Source of the DNA: DASQPR01 sp963831705
Lineage (GTDB): Bacteria; Actinomycetota; Actinomycetes; Mycobacteriales; Micromonosporaceae
Length of the DNA stretch: 64,000 nt
Assembly (NCBI GenBank): GCA_963831705.1
Contig: CAWHRE010000010.1
Coordinates: 1,240,001-1,304,000, forward strand
Direction: 5' to 3'
The first letter of the stretch is position 1, and the number at the start of each line of letters is the position of its first letter. The position numbers and the translations under genes were made by a program. This document shows positions 1 to 8,409 of the stretch, piece by piece. Under the pieces are notes generated by a model that saw only the letters and a list, made by a program, of their open reading frames with translations, did not search any database and was not told where the DNA came from.

Positions 1-636
1 CGTCGGCGTCTGCCGGACGCCCTCGTAGCCCTCCGCCGTGTACGTCGAGGGAGCCCAAGCGTCCACGTGAGCCCTGACCGCGGCTTCCGGCCCCGCCTCA
101 TCCGCGTTGCGGAAACGGAATGCGGCCGGCAGCACCGGCTGTTCCAGGTCGGCGAGGTCGCGCTCATTGAGCTGGGTCCAGAGTCCGTTGTCCCCGAGCG
201 CGGCTTGATCCGACTCGTAGCCGTGGGCCGCCCACCGCTCCAGGGCAAACTTCTCGGCCGCCGACGGCACCGCCGTACGCTCGACGTTTCCCGCCACTTC
301 GTCGTACCAGTCGATGACCTCATCGGCCAGTTCAAGATGGTCGGGATGGATCTGATAGACGAGTTCGGCGCCGGTCACGTCCTTGACCGACCCGTCGCTC
401 CGCGTCACTTGGCGTGGGAGATATGCCCAGCCCCACGCCACGAGATCCTCGCCGGAGAACCAGAGCCGACGCGGCCAGCTTGCACCGTGCGCAGCATGAT
501 CCTTGCCCCAGTTCCAGGCCAGCTCGCCGTACGCAGCGCCGGCGCTGATCAGGTCCGGACGGACGGCGGTGACGCGCTGTGCCAATCCCTGCATGAGCCG
601 CACGTCGGCAGCGGTCAAGAGGTCGAAGGTCGTCAT
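1..636 (-). CDS. GNAT-like N-acetyltransferase, N-terminal part (runs off the left edge)
   Basis: The frame opens with ATG at 636 and stays open to base 1, so only the first 212 residues are visible. It starts MTTFDLLTAADVRLMQGLAQ and has many Trp residues and a segment (LVYQIHPDHLELADEVIDWY) typical of actinobacterial two-domain GNAT proteins. The last visible residues, around YTAEGYEGVRQTP, resemble the approach to the second GNAT domain, whose acetyl-CoA loop would lie outside the window. GNAT proteins transfer an acetyl group from acetyl-CoA to an amine; the substrate cannot be inferred. Family assignment is from overall resemblance, because the diagnostic acetyl-CoA motif is not in view. 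Confidence 0.6.
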   Translation of the reverse strand, partial: MTTFDLLTAADVRLMQGLAQRVTAVRPDLISAGAAYGELAWNWGKDHAAHGASWPRRLWFSGEDLVAWGWAYLPRQVTRSDGSVKDVTGAELVYQIHPDHLELADEVIDWYDEVAGNVERTAVPSAAEKFALERWAAHGYESDQAALGDNGLWTQLNERDLADLEQPVLPAAFRFRNADEAGPEAAVRAHVDAWAPSTYTAEGYEGVRQTPT

Positions 637-709
637 GGTTTGCCACTGTGCCAGGACTCCGCCGAGCCGTCGAACCGATTTCTGACCGGCAATCGAGACG
701 ACGCGCGGC

Positions 710-1036
710 TCAGACCTCGGTAGCCGGCGGCAACTTCAAGCGTCCGGGGCACCTCCGCAGAGCAGCGGCGGCCAGCAGCGCGCCGGCCGAGATCAGGGAG
801 CCGAGTGCAGCGATCGCCATGTCCTTGTCCGAGTCGAAGAAGTCGCCCTGCTGCCCGTTGTATGCCTCGGCCATCGACGGCGCGGCCGTGATCGCCACCG
901 CCCACTCGAAGATTTCGTAGATTGCGCCCGACGCGAGCACCGTGCTGATCGCGGCGTACGCGGCCGGTCCGGGACGCCAACCTCGACGCGTGGTCAGCCA
1001 CGTCTGCCAGTGCGCCGCGATCGAGTGCATCGTCAA
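710..1036 (-). pseudogene. Truncated DUF2238 (YjdF-like) membrane protein, C-terminal part only
   Basis: The frame encodes about 108 residues resembling the C-terminal half of DUF2238 inner-membrane proteins (normally about 200 residues). Visible are AIYEIFEWAVAI followed by EAYNGQQGDFFDSDKDM, which is the family's conserved block, and a final hydrophobic helix. The frame can be extended a little upstream (CALAFLTMHSI), but the ABC transporter gene ends at 1117, so the N-terminal helices have no room. I read it as a decayed or truncated copy; a short functional form is less likely. There is no good ribosome-binding site at the TTG that opens the frame. Confidence 0.55.
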
Positions 1037-1116
1037 GAACGCCAGCGCGCAGATCAGTGACGACAGCGGGCACCCTCGGCCAGGCTGTGCCGCCCCACGA
1101 CGATAACGAGATCACA

Positions 1117-2883
1117 TCAACGTGGATCGAGTGACGACCCGTGCCAAGACTCCCACAGCTCGGCGTACCGGCCGCCGGACGCCACGAGTTCGTCATGCGT
1201 ACCGAGTTCGGTGATCCGCCCGTCGTCCATCACCGCGACCCGATCGGCGTCGTGCGCGGTCTGCAGACGATGTGCGATCGCGATCACGGTACGGCCGTCG
1301 AGCACCGCGGCCAGCGCGCGTTCGGTGTTCCGAGCGGTGGCCGGGTCGAGCAGCGCCGTCGCTTCGTCCAGGATGATCGTGTGCGGATCGGCAAGGACCA
1401 CACGCGCGAGCGCAATCTGCTGCGCCTGGGCGCCGTCGAGCCGGTACCCGGTCGGACCGACGATCGTGTCCAGCCCGTCCGGCAGATCGTCGACCCACGC
1501 CGCACCGACCGTGGCCAAGGCCGCATGCAGATCGGCGTCGGTAGCGGACGCCGTACCGCCCGATCGGCCGATCGAGAGGTTGTCCCGGACCGATTCGCTG
1601 AAGACGTGGTGCTCCTGCGTGACAAGGACGACCTGCCGCCGGAGCAACTCGGGTGCGAGCCGCGCGATCGGTACGTCGCCGACCGTCACCGAGCCGGTAC
1701 GGGGTTCGTCGACACCAGCGAGCAAGCGACCCAGTGTGGACTTGCCGGCGCCGGACGTACCCACGAGGGCAAGCCGCTCGCCGGGTCGGATCGTGAGGTC
1801 GACACCGTGCAAAACATCGCGCCCGTGGTCGTACGCGTAGCGAACGTCGCGCACATCGATCGTTTCGGATACCGGTAGGGCGTCAACCGACGGTACCGAC
1901 GACGTCATCGCCAGGCCTTCGATCCGGGCAAACGACGCGCCACTGCTCTGCAACTGCTCGACCCACATCAGGATGGTGTCCAGCGGCCCGGTGAACTGAC
2001 GGAAGTACAGCGCCGAGGCGATCACCGCGCCCACCTCCGCGCTGCCGTGATCGACGAGCGCGCCACCGATCAGGAGAACGCCGACGACCGGCAGCAGGTA
2101 CGAGATGTCTACGCCGGGAAACAGCACGCTGCGCAGGAACAACGTACGCGTGCGCGTTGCGCGTACCGAGGCGATCGCCGCTTCGCCGACTTCGATGCGC
2201 CGAAGCTGCAGGCCGAGCGCCTCGACCGTACGTGCACCGGTCGCGGTCGCGGTCAGCACCTCGGTCATCGTGGAGTTCGCCGCGCCCTCGGCGAGATACG
2301 CGGTGCGGGCCCGGCGCAGGTACCAGCGAGCGATCGCCCACGCGCAGATCAACGTCGCGAAGCCGCACGCGCCGAGCAGCGGGTCCAGGATGAACACGGC
2401 GACCAGGATGAACGTGCACTGGATGATCGCGATGAAGATGTCCGGTGCCGCATCACGCAGCGTCCTCGCCACGGTCAAGACGTCACCGGTACCGCGAGCG
2501 GCCAGGTCGCCCGTGCCGACGCGATCGATGACCGATGCCGGCAGGGCCAGCGCCCGATCGACGAAGTGCTCGCGGATCCGGGCCGACGTACGCTCGCCGA
2601 ACCGGTACCCGACGAATCGCGCGTACCGCGTCAGGATGAGCTGCGCGAGTGCGCATGCCGTGATCACGAGAGCGAGCCGGTCGACGGTCGGTAGGACGGT
2701 GCGGCCGTGCCCGTTCTTGACCGTGTCGATGATGGTCCCGAGCAACCACGGACTCGCCAATCCGACGGCGGCCGCGAGCGCATTGAGCACCAGCATGCCG
2801 GCGAATGCCCGGCCGTCGGCGCGTACCAGACCCACGATGGCTCGCCGTACGTGCGCGGGTTCGGCGATCGGCAGCGAGTTCAT
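1117..2883 (-). CDS. ABC exporter subunit with canonical ATPase site (transmembrane + ATPase domain)
   Basis: A 588-residue half-transporter: six membrane helices (about residues 20-310) followed by an ATPase domain. Walker A (LVGTSGAGKSTL), Q-loop (VTQEHHVF), Walker B (TIILDEATALLD) and the H-loop (IAHRL) are intact. The signature motif is abnormal: LDGAQAQQ where LSGGQRQ is expected. Its start overlaps the stop of the upstream gene (2880-4661) by four bases, so the two are almost certainly co-translated and pair as a heterodimeric exporter. The partner has the mirror-image defects, leaving one complete composite ATP site (this subunit's Walker motifs plus the partner's signature). The substrate is unknown; the family exports drugs, lipids or peptides. 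Confidence 0.9.
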   Translation of the reverse strand: MNSLPIAEPAHVRRAIVGLVRADGRAFAGMLVLNALAAAVGLASPWLLGTIIDTVKNGHGRTVLPTVDRLALVITACALAQLILTRYARFVGYRFGERTSARIREHFVDRALALPASVIDRVGTGDLAARGTGDVLTVARTLRDAAPDIFIAIIQCTFILVAVFILDPLLGACGFATLICAWAIARWYLRRARTAYLAEGAANSTMTEVLTATATGARTVEALGLQLRRIEVGEAAIASVRATRTRTLFLRSVLFPGVDISYLLPVVGVLLIGGALVDHGSAEVGAVIASALYFRQFTGPLDTILMWVEQLQSSGASFARIEGLAMTSSVPSVDALPVSETIDVRDVRYAYDHGRDVLHGVDLTIRPGERLALVGTSGAGKSTLGRLLAGVDEPRTGSVTVGDVPIARLAPELLRRQVVLVTQEHHVFSESVRDNLSIGRSGGTASATDADLHAALATVGAAWVDDLPDGLDTIVGPTGYRLDGAQAQQIALARVVLADPHTIILDEATALLDPATARNTERALAAVLDGRTVIAIAHRLQTAHDADRVAVMDDGRITELGTHDELVASGGRYAELWESWHGSSLDPR

Positions 2884-4661
2884 CGGACCAGCTCCGAATC
2901 GGCAATCGGTCCGCCGTCGGATACCGAAGAAGCGTCGTCCGAATCGCGTTCCACCAACGACCGGTAGCCGGGATGCCCGAGCAGCTCACGATGCGTTCCG
3001 GATGCCGCCGTCACGCCGTCGACAAGGAAGTAGACGACGTCCGCACGATCCAGAACCAGCGGTGATGTGGACGTCACGACGGTCGTACGGCCGTCGCGCG
3101 CGGCTCGAAGCCCATCCGCCATCGCGGCCTCGGTCAACGCATCGACCGCCGACGTCGGCTCGACCGCAAGCATGATCTCCGAGTCGGCCAGGAGTGCCCG
3201 GGCCATCCGGATCCGTTGCCGCTGACCGCCGGACAGGTTGCGGCCCTGCCCCTCGATCGCGGTGTCGAGGCCGTCCGGCAGACCCAGCAGGATCTCCTCG
3301 GCCATCGCCGCCCGGATGGCGCGCAAGATCGAGGCATCGTCAGCGGCCATTCGCCCGGACACGACATCGCGGAGCGTCCCCGCGAACAGGTCGGCCTCGT
3401 TGTCGGCGACCAGAATGTGCTCCCGAGCCGATCCGATCGGTATCTCGTCGAGACGGCTCGTGCCCCAGGTCACGGCGTTGTCCACAGCGGTACGCGGGGC
3501 CGGTACGCCGCCCGACGAGGTGGCGTCGGTGAATCCGCCCAGCCGATCCACGATGGCGATCGCGTCAGCCGTCCGAGCGGTCGCCAGCGCGGTCAGAAAC
3601 CCGGGCTCGACGCGTACGCCGGAAAGCGCATCCACCAGCACAGACCCGCGCGACGGCGCGATCGCGGCAGATGTTGACCCGGAGGTCGGCGCCAGCCGGA
3701 GAAACCGCACCACACGGTCCGCGGCGACCAAGCCGCGGCTCGTGTCTTCGAGGCACTCGATCAAGAACGCCACCGGGAACACAAGCACTGCGACGTATCC
3801 GTACACGGCGACGAGATCGCCGATCGAGATCGTGCCCTGAGCAGCCATTCGGGCCGCGAGCCAGGTGACGGCCGCGAGGAACACCGCGGGCAGGCCGACG
3901 CCGAGCGCGTTGATCCAGCTCGTGACGGCGCCGACCCGGTACCCCTCGCGGCGCAGCGTGTCGGAGTCACTGCGGTACCGCTGGGCGTACTCCTCCTTGC
4001 CGCCGAAACCGGCGAGCACCCGCAGGCCGCCGATGACATCGACCAGACGCGAAGCGAGCGCGCCCTGCTCTTCGCGGTAGACCGTGCCGACGCGCTGCAG
4101 GCGGCCGAGGAGCGGACCGATCAGCAGCGCGAGCAGCGGCACGCCGGCCAGCACGACGATCGCGAGCAGCATAGAGATTGACCAGAGCAAGACCGCGATC
4201 ACGAGGTACGCGATCACCGAGCCGATGCCGGGACCGGTGATCGTCAGTACCTGGGCAATCGTGCCGACGTCCCCCATGCCGATCGTGACCACCTCGCCGG
4301 CGGTGATCTGACGTGGCAACGCTGCGCCGAGCTTCGTCGCGTGTGCGATGACCGAGCGGACGGTCCGTAACGCCGCATCCAGGCGGATCCACGTCATCGT
4401 GCGATGCCGGAACATCCCGAGAAACGCGTTCACGACGCCGGTGACGAACAGGATCGCCGTCCACCACATCAGCGAGCCGTAGTGGCCAGCCGTCAGGCCA
4501 TCGTCGATCGCGCGCGCCATCAGGTACGGCGGAGCCGCCAGACCGAGCAGCCACACGACGCTGACGGCGGCACCACGCGCGACCCGAACGCGTTGCGCCA
4601 CGACCAGCCACCAGAGGTAGCGACCGGGCCCGCGCAGATGTGAAAGCGGAGGTCGTTCCAT
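2880..4661 (-). CDS. ABC exporter subunit with degenerate ATPase site
   Basis: A 593-residue half-transporter with an ABC exporter membrane domain (about residues 15-320) and an ATPase domain. The signature LSGGQRQRIRMARAL is perfect. The Walker A region reads ALATARTADAIAIVDR and has no GxxGxGKS. Walker B reads IMLAVEPTSAVD, so the usual Asp before the catalytic Glu is lost. The H-loop region (VTSTSPLVLDRAD) has no His. This subunit therefore cannot hydrolyse ATP by itself but can donate its signature motif to the partner at 1117-2883. Degenerate-site subunits are known in heterodimeric ABC exporters such as TM287/288; the near-complete loss here is more extreme. First gene of the pair, ATG at 4661. 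Confidence 0.9.
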   Translation of the reverse strand: MERPPLSHLRGPGRYLWWLVVAQRVRVARGAAVSVVWLLGLAAPPYLMARAIDDGLTAGHYGSLMWWTAILFVTGVVNAFLGMFRHRTMTWIRLDAALRTVRSVIAHATKLGAALPRQITAGEVVTIGMGDVGTIAQVLTITGPGIGSVIAYLVIAVLLWSISMLLAIVVLAGVPLLALLIGPLLGRLQRVGTVYREEQGALASRLVDVIGGLRVLAGFGGKEEYAQRYRSDSDTLRREGYRVGAVTSWINALGVGLPAVFLAAVTWLAARMAAQGTISIGDLVAVYGYVAVLVFPVAFLIECLEDTSRGLVAADRVVRFLRLAPTSGSTSAAIAPSRGSVLVDALSGVRVEPGFLTALATARTADAIAIVDRLGGFTDATSSGGVPAPRTAVDNAVTWGTSRLDEIPIGSAREHILVADNEADLFAGTLRDVVSGRMAADDASILRAIRAAMAEEILLGLPDGLDTAIEGQGRNLSGGQRQRIRMARALLADSEIMLAVEPTSAVDALTEAAMADGLRAARDGRTTVVTSTSPLVLDRADVVYFLVDGVTAASGTHRELLGHPGYRSLVERDSDDASSVSDGGPIADSELVR

Positions 4662-4723
4662 GCGCGAACTCTAGCGGCGTGCCGCCGACCACTCCATCGA
4701 ATAGAGCGGCCGGCGGACTTGCG

Positions 4724-5695
4724 TCACATCAGGTTCGGGAGCAGTTGAATCGCGGTAACCGACGATGCCCACAGGATTGCGATCAACGCGGGCGCCGCTA
4801 CCAGCCAGGTTTGTGGTGCACCCCATCGCGTCTGCGCCCAGACCGCGGCCATCGCGACCACGAGCAGGAGCTGCAGCCACAGAATGAGCGGGACGAGCGC
4901 CCCCGGATCGCCCTGCATCGCGTTCTCCGGTTCGGTACCGGTCGTCAGCCGGTTCGCCGGCGTCGGTACGACCGGGCCCTGTAGCAGCGAGTCCACGAAG
5001 ATCGCCTGGTTCGGCACCCAGCCGGCTCGCCAGCTGACGCCTTCGGCAGTGACGAGCGTCAACGAGCTGCCGCTCGCGGCAGGCGGATCGGGTTTCGGAT
5101 CCCCCGATCGGCGTACGTCGGTGACGATGTAACGGAACGTGCCCTGCTGGGTGGTCACGATGATGCTCTCGCCCGCGTGCAGATCGCTGATGTGCGCGAA
5201 CGGGCCGCCGAACGCCAGTGAGCGCCCGAATATGAAGCTCTGTCCGGCCTGGCCGGGCAGCGGGGACGTCCGGGCGTGTCCCGGCCCGACGGTGAGATCC
5301 TTGCCGGTCGTACCTTCGACGAAGACGTAGCGCAGACCGATCGTCGGTGCTTCGATCAGGCCCAGCGGCGTGCCCTCCGGGATGTTGCCGCCGTCAAGAA
5401 CGGTCTCCTGGGCCAGATTCGATCGCAGATCGCCGTACATGAGCTGCTGGGATCGGGCCGCGGACATGCTGGACAGACCGACCACGAACAACACCGTCCA
5501 CAGGCCGAGTACGCCGAGCATGAGGAATCCTCGGCTGAACGCCGTTGACAGCGTCATCGGCGCCGGGCGAGGCACGCGTGGTGCCGGTCGAGGCACCATC
5601 GGTGGTGGCGGTGGCCCATAACCGGGAGCGCCGAACGGCGTACCGGATGGCGGTGGCGCCTGCGACCCCGGAGCAGGTGCCCAGACTGTCGTCAT
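4724..5695 (-). CDS. Membrane-anchored sortase-fold protein lacking the catalytic Cys and His
   Basis: 323 residues from the ATG at 5695, which overlaps the stop of the upstream gene by four bases. A Pro/Gly-rich cytoplasmic N-terminus (about residues 1-45) is followed by one membrane helix (GVLGLWTVLFVVGL), a sortase-like beta domain and two C-terminal hydrophobic helices. The beta domain keeps landmarks of class E/F sortases (SPLPGQAGQSFIFG, FAHISDLHAGESIIV, SLTLVTAEG). Where active sortases have GHR there is GRS, and where they have LxTC there is LVTA, so both catalytic residues are absent. It is unlikely to be a transpeptidase. As the last gene of the Pst/surface-protein array it more probably has a scaffold or binding role. 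Sortase-fold assignment is by motif recognition only. Confidence 0.7.
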   Translation of the reverse strand: MTTVWAPAPGSQAPPPSGTPFGAPGYGPPPPPMVPRPAPRVPRPAPMTLSTAFSRGFLMLGVLGLWTVLFVVGLSSMSAARSQQLMYGDLRSNLAQETVLDGGNIPEGTPLGLIEAPTIGLRYVFVEGTTGKDLTVGPGHARTSPLPGQAGQSFIFGRSLAFGGPFAHISDLHAGESIIVTTQQGTFRYIVTDVRRSGDPKPDPPAASGSSLTLVTAEGVSWRAGWVPNQAIFVDSLLQGPVVPTPANRLTTGTEPENAMQGDPGALVPLILWLQLLLVVAMAAVWAQTRWGAPQTWLVAAPALIAILWASSVTAIQLLPNLM

Positions 5696-8409
5696 TGCCG
5701 GTCCCCGTTCTCGGCCAGACGACGCAGACGATTGTCCAGGTTTGCCGCCGCATTCATGCCGGAGATCGTTCGGATGATGATCGCGATGACCATTGCGACG
5801 ATGCTCACCAGCACCGCGACCGGCAGCGCCCACGACGCCGAGGACGATTTGACCGACATGGTGTAGCTCTTCGGCAAATCAACCGGCGGAATGTACGCCG
5901 ATGCGCTCGGCGACGGTGTGGCCGACGGCTTCCCGGTCGGTGGTGGCACCGGCGAGGTCGCCCCGGTACCGGTACCGCTGCCGGCGCCGCTGCCACTACC
6001 CCCGGTTGATCCGGCCGGTGGCGACGTCGGCGGCAGCGTCGTTCCGTTCTGCGCGGCCACGAGAGTGGCAGCCTGCTTCGTGTACGCGATCATCGCGCTG
6101 AGGCCATTTGCCGCGGTCATCGGAAGGTATCCCGGCGGGAGCTGCCCGATGTCCTCGCCCGGCTTCTGGCCGTCGCTGGTGGCGTAGAGCAGAAATTTCG
6201 CCAGCTCGCCCGCGGTCGTGGCGTCGACACCCGTGGCCGGGATCAACGCGTAGACCACCATGGTGCCCGGGTACGCGGCCGCCACGGTACGCAACTTCGC
6301 GTACGCCATCGGCCACGTATGCGTCGACGTATTCTCTTTCGCAGTCACGATCGCCGCCCGCATTGACGCGACGGTTGGCGCGACAAAGTGTCCCGGCGAG
6401 GACTGCAGGGACGCACTGTGCAGCCCGTACAGCGTGGCGTCGCCGACCGCCGTTACGCCGAGCATGAACTGCCTGCCGGTCGGCTGTCGACCGGTCGCCT
6501 TGAGCGTACCGCCGATGATCTTGTTGGTGTTTGCCTGCAGAACCGGCGAGCAGGCGGTTTGCGGATTCGCGATCGCGAACTGCATCGCCTGCGCGATCCC
6601 GGCAAGCGTTGCCATCGGTGCCGCGATCAGCGGCAGAATCGGTACCGGAACGATGTTTCCGTCGTCGTTCCGCAGGCACCCACCCAGATCGATATCTGGC
6701 GAAAGGAACGTGTCCTGCAGCGGCCACACGCCGCGCGGGAGCGTGATGCCCTTGTAGGACGGGTTGACCGTCATTCCCCACGGATCGGGCGTGCCGTTCA
6801 GAAAGGCCCGGGCATCAGGATCCGCGTTGATGTAGGACGTCAGCGCATACATCACATCCGAGTTGCCGGAAAGCGCGAGCAATGTCGCCGAGGCCTGCGT
6901 TTCGGTCGGTACGCCGATGCCGGGATTCAGCCTGGTGAAGTCCGGATCCACCGCGATGTCCTGTGGATTCTTCGCCATCTTGGCGTATTTGTTCGATGCC
7001 GGCAATCGAGCGAAGTCCCGCTGCAGGCTGATCTGACCCCAGTAGGACTCGGTCAACAACTTCGCCAGGAGACGTGGCGTCAGTTTCAGATTCGCGTACG
7101 GATGGCCGTCCGCACCGTCGACCGCGAACGATATGGCGAATCCGGTGACCGAGACCGGCGCGTTGACGGTGGGTATGGCATAGCTGGACGGTGGATTGCT
7201 GACCAGCGCCGCGCTGATCGACCCGTTGGCCAGCGCCGATTCCGCCTGCGGCTCACCGGTGCTCACGTGCTGGTATTTGAACAACTTCGAGTCCTGGCAG
7301 AACCTCGCCTGCCAGAGGAGCGACGCCTGATTCATCAACTCGGAACCGTAGATGTCGACCGGGATCCGATTGTCGAGCGTGTCGCAAACGTTCGCGGGCG
7401 GCGCGAAGGTCAACGGCACCGAGACTCGGTTCCGCCAGTTCGATGCACTCCACCACAACGCGCCGATCACCGGGTCGTTGGTCGGGTCAAATCGGTGATC
7501 GGTGGAGAACGGCTGACCCGGCGCGTACAGGCCGGTCGCCTCACACGCGCCCGCATCGGCATCGACCTCTTCGGCCGGCGGCTGGTCATCGACCGGAAGA
7601 CCCTTCGCCGTAGGGTCGCAACTGATCCCCATGATCGGGATGATTTCGAGCGAGCACGGCACCGTGTTCGAGCAGCCCAGCGAACCGTTCTCCGCCGCGG
7701 TCCAGATGTCGAAGCCCGCGGTGCCCTTTCCGTCCGCGCCGGTCGGTGCGTACGTCCCGTTGGCCGGGGGCGCGGCCGGATCCTCAAGGAGCGAGCCCTC
7801 CGGCGGGATGCCGCACGTACCGTTCGAGCCCCAGTAGTAGACCGTGGTGTCGGCCGCACGGAACGGCACCCAACGGGTGGCCGAGGCACCGATGTCACAG
7901 TTCAACGTCGTCGGCGGGGCGTCGACCTGCGCACTCCGGTGGTCCGGGGTTTCGTAGCGGTCCAGCCGCCATGCCGGGTAGGCCGTCTGGAACGAACCTT
8001 GATAGCGCTCGTCCGGGGTCTGCGTCCAGCACGTCGTCGGATCGACCCGCTGCGCGGCGGCCACGGTCGCCGAGTCGACGCCACGGCACTCGAGGATGAC
8101 GACCGGATACTCCTGCAGGCTCGCCAGCGTGCTGTTCGGGTCGGAGACCAGACCGCCGGTTGGATGTGCGCCCGTCCACGACACGTCGATCTGTTGCTGT
8201 CCACGCAAACCAGCGGTCTGGGAGACGCTGACCGAGAAGGTCCGCTTGTCGACGACGGTCGACGTTCCATCCGCGTTCAACGTCGATCGCGAAACCGTCT
8301 CGGTATGGGTGAACGCGGCAGCGCTGGCGGGGGATGCCGGAAGCGAGCCCAGCGCGGCCACGAACGTGGCGACCAGAAGCGCCGCGAGAATCCGTCGGGA
8401 TCTGGTCAT
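5692..8409 (-). CDS. Large secreted, membrane-anchored PstS-like protein
   Basis: 905 residues with a signal peptide (cleavage likely after PASPASAA), a long extracellular region, a Gly/Thr/Pro/Ser-rich stalk (about residues 795-845), one C-terminal membrane helix (WALPVAVLVSIVAMVIAII) and a short basic tail. The middle resembles the phosphate-binding-protein fold (for example PVSVTGFAISFAVDG and LLAKLLTESYWG), although the usual phosphate-binding SGSGTR motif is not evident. It begins with a four-base overlap on the pstS stop and ends with a four-base overlap on the sortase-like gene, so it belongs to the pst transcript. A surface-tethered phosphate- or polymer-binding protein is the best guess. 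Confidence 0.75.
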   Translation of the reverse strand: MTRSRRILAALLVATFVAALGSLPASPASAAAFTHTETVSRSTLNADGTSTVVDKRTFSVSVSQTAGLRGQQQIDVSWTGAHPTGGLVSDPNSTLASLQEYPVVILECRGVDSATVAAAQRVDPTTCWTQTPDERYQGSFQTAYPAWRLDRYETPDHRSAQVDAPPTTLNCDIGASATRWVPFRAADTTVYYWGSNGTCGIPPEGSLLEDPAAPPANGTYAPTGADGKGTAGFDIWTAAENGSLGCSNTVPCSLEIIPIMGISCDPTAKGLPVDDQPPAEEVDADAGACEATGLYAPGQPFSTDHRFDPTNDPVIGALWWSASNWRNRVSVPLTFAPPANVCDTLDNRIPVDIYGSELMNQASLLWQARFCQDSKLFKYQHVSTGEPQAESALANGSISAALVSNPPSSYAIPTVNAPVSVTGFAISFAVDGADGHPYANLKLTPRLLAKLLTESYWGQISLQRDFARLPASNKYAKMAKNPQDIAVDPDFTRLNPGIGVPTETQASATLLALSGNSDVMYALTSYINADPDARAFLNGTPDPWGMTVNPSYKGITLPRGVWPLQDTFLSPDIDLGGCLRNDDGNIVPVPILPLIAAPMATLAGIAQAMQFAIANPQTACSPVLQANTNKIIGGTLKATGRQPTGRQFMLGVTAVGDATLYGLHSASLQSSPGHFVAPTVASMRAAIVTAKENTSTHTWPMAYAKLRTVAAAYPGTMVVYALIPATGVDATTAGELAKFLLYATSDGQKPGEDIGQLPPGYLPMTAANGLSAMIAYTKQAATLVAAQNGTTLPPTSPPAGSTGGSGSGAGSGTGTGATSPVPPPTGKPSATPSPSASAYIPPVDLPKSYTMSVKSSSASWALPVAVLVSIVAMVIAIIIRTISGMNAAANLDNRLRRLAENGDRQ

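Noticed and set aside
633..1196. Minus-strand frame of 187 codons crossing the end of the ABC gene
   Set aside because: Overlaps two better-supported frames, Arg-rich, no family resemblance.
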